Positions 63,035 through 64,000 of a stretch of DNA of 64,000 nt are shown in pieces. The translations under genes were made by a program, and so were the position numbers. Under the pieces are notes generated by a model that searched no databases, was not told the DNA's origin, and worked only from the letters and a program-made list of their open reading frames with translations. Source of the stretch: Asterias amurensis (lineage: Eukaryota; Echinodermata; Asteroidea; Forcipulatida; Asteriidae); assembly GCF_032118995.1 (NCBI RefSeq), contig NC_092669.1, forward strand, positions 5,145,501 to 5,209,500, given 5' to 3'. Each line of letters begins with the position of its first letter. The first letter of the stretch is position 1.

Positions 63035-64000
63035 TTAAATCAAAAAGTATACCAACCCAATAACAAGTACAAAGAAATTATAAGAGCTACAGTGAACTAA
63101 AGTTGCTGAACTTGCTTCCGGAAGCTCACAACCTAAACCACCTCCTTCATACAAAGGACATTCTTCGAAATTCTCCATACAGTCGAGAATCTTAAGCCCT
63201 TGCCGCTTGCCCGAATCTAACCCCCCTTCAACATAGCTGTAGTAAACCGGTGAAGTCGCTTCCCCTCCGAAGAAAACGTGGTCAACTCGACCTTCGAGCG
63301 CGTCGGTGCATTGCCTTGAGAGTTCGGTGGGCCAAGCGGAGTATGAACCCATGGTGAGTGGATTACTCGTCCAGCCTGAGACTAAGATATCCTCGATGTC
63401 TGGAATGTTATCCCCGTACATGTTGCGAAGAACTTGTTCTATTTCAGCTTTGGTTTGAGATACTGGCTGGGCGTCCACTCGTCTTGACTCGTCACCTTTT
63501 AAGAGAAACGTAAAAACAAAATGTGAAAGCGAATCCCTAATTAAAGAAAAAGAAGGGGAAAAAACACGTTAAACAGACGCTTGAAAGGTCAGAGTCAGTG
63601 GTTAATCAACGTTGGTAAAACAATGACGTGCTAATATCAGGAAAGTCGTGCAGTGTAAAATGTTGCTTACAACGTTAGTAACGTAGTAAGAATACGGGTA
63701 ACCTAGCGTCCGCTAAACCTTGGGAATTGTTGGGCAGTAAAAAAGGTTGATTTCCAACGTTGGCACAACGTAGTATGCCGACGTTGGGACGTCGGCCCGA
63801 CAAAGTCCGACGTCTTGGTAGAGTTGGGTCAACGTTGGCCCAACATTTTTGACGTTAGATTGATGTAAAAACAAAGTAACCGCAACGTCACTACCAACCG
63901 TCAACAAAAAATGTGTACATTTGCCAACGTTGGGCCGACGTCTGTTAGCTGAAAAGATTTGCTTACCGGTTAAAGTCGCCAGCAGTGTGGGCGTGCCATT
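63035..64000 (-). CDS. PAO-H: type II flavin amine oxidase, partial at window edge
   Basis: Exon 2 (63035-63495, 461 bp) is complete and open, with FFGGEATS, SYVEGG and the tail FFVLVIGLVYFLI. It differs from PAO-F by Arg to His in GRVDHVFF. The 471-bp intron has normal borders, and the last 34 bases of exon 1 (63967-64000) are visible. Whether the rest of exon 1 is intact cannot be seen. Confidence 0.8.

Larger units (their letters stand above)
54106..64000. repeat. tandem array unit 3 (cut by window end)
   Basis: Nearly identical to unit 2 from CACAAACAATGGAACCCC onward, and it holds PAO-G and the start of PAO-H. The window ends about 1.7 kb before the expected end of the unit. Confidence 0.9.

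Overview
The window looks like an echinoderm nuclear genome, probably a sea star. The reasons are AT-rich DNA packed with short fold-back transposons that duplicate TTAA, genes split by short introns with GT-AG borders, a CYP3-type cytochrome P450, and a family of secreted amine-oxidase genes. The species is an inference from the repeat families, because no species-specific gene was recognised.

Layout. (1) 1-4160: non-coding, made of overlapping transposon copies. (2) 4161-12667, plus strand: a cytochrome P450 of clan 3 (CYP3A-like) with twelve visible coding exons and every core P450 motif intact; the short first exon with the membrane anchor was not found. A decayed copy of its third exon lies at 13510-13552, so a second P450 once stood there. 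(3) 13.5-18.9 kb: more transposon copies, a threefold 100-bp hairpin repeat and a broken THAP-domain fragment. (4) 18916-28198: two flavin amine oxidase (polyamine-oxidase-like, PAO) genes arranged head to head, PAO-A (minus) and PAO-B (plus), separated by large inverted-repeat elements. (5) 28.2-33.5 kb: a SINE, a broken OTU-type fragment and dispersed repeats. (6) 33511-64000: a tandem array of an about 11.6-kb unit. Each unit holds two minus-strand PAO genes, one of type I (PAO-C, -E, -G) and one of type II (PAO-D, -F, -H). Unit 1 has shrunk to 9.0 kb, unit 2 is full length and unit 3 runs off the window.

The PAO genes share one plan: exon 1 of about 1105 bp, one intron of 227-1315 bp, and exon 2 of 461-467 bp. 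The protein has about 520 residues with a signal peptide, an FAD-binding fold and a hydrophobic C-terminal tail that looks like a GPI or membrane anchor. PAO-A, -B, -F and -G look intact; PAO-H is intact as far as it is visible. PAO-C lost almost all of exon 1, PAO-D has a frameshift in exon 2, and PAO-E has a nonsense codon and a frameshift in exon 1. In every copy where the site can be read, the lysine that sits next to the flavin in known polyamine oxidases is histidine. The family is therefore an expanding, partly decaying cluster of extracellular flavoproteins whose chemistry may differ from standard polyamine oxidation.

Other points of note are a hairpin kept in the 3' flank of nearly all PAO copies, a 170-bp retroposon-like element that carries a near-perfect histone-mRNA 3' stem-loop, and a foldback element built from degenerate short repeats.
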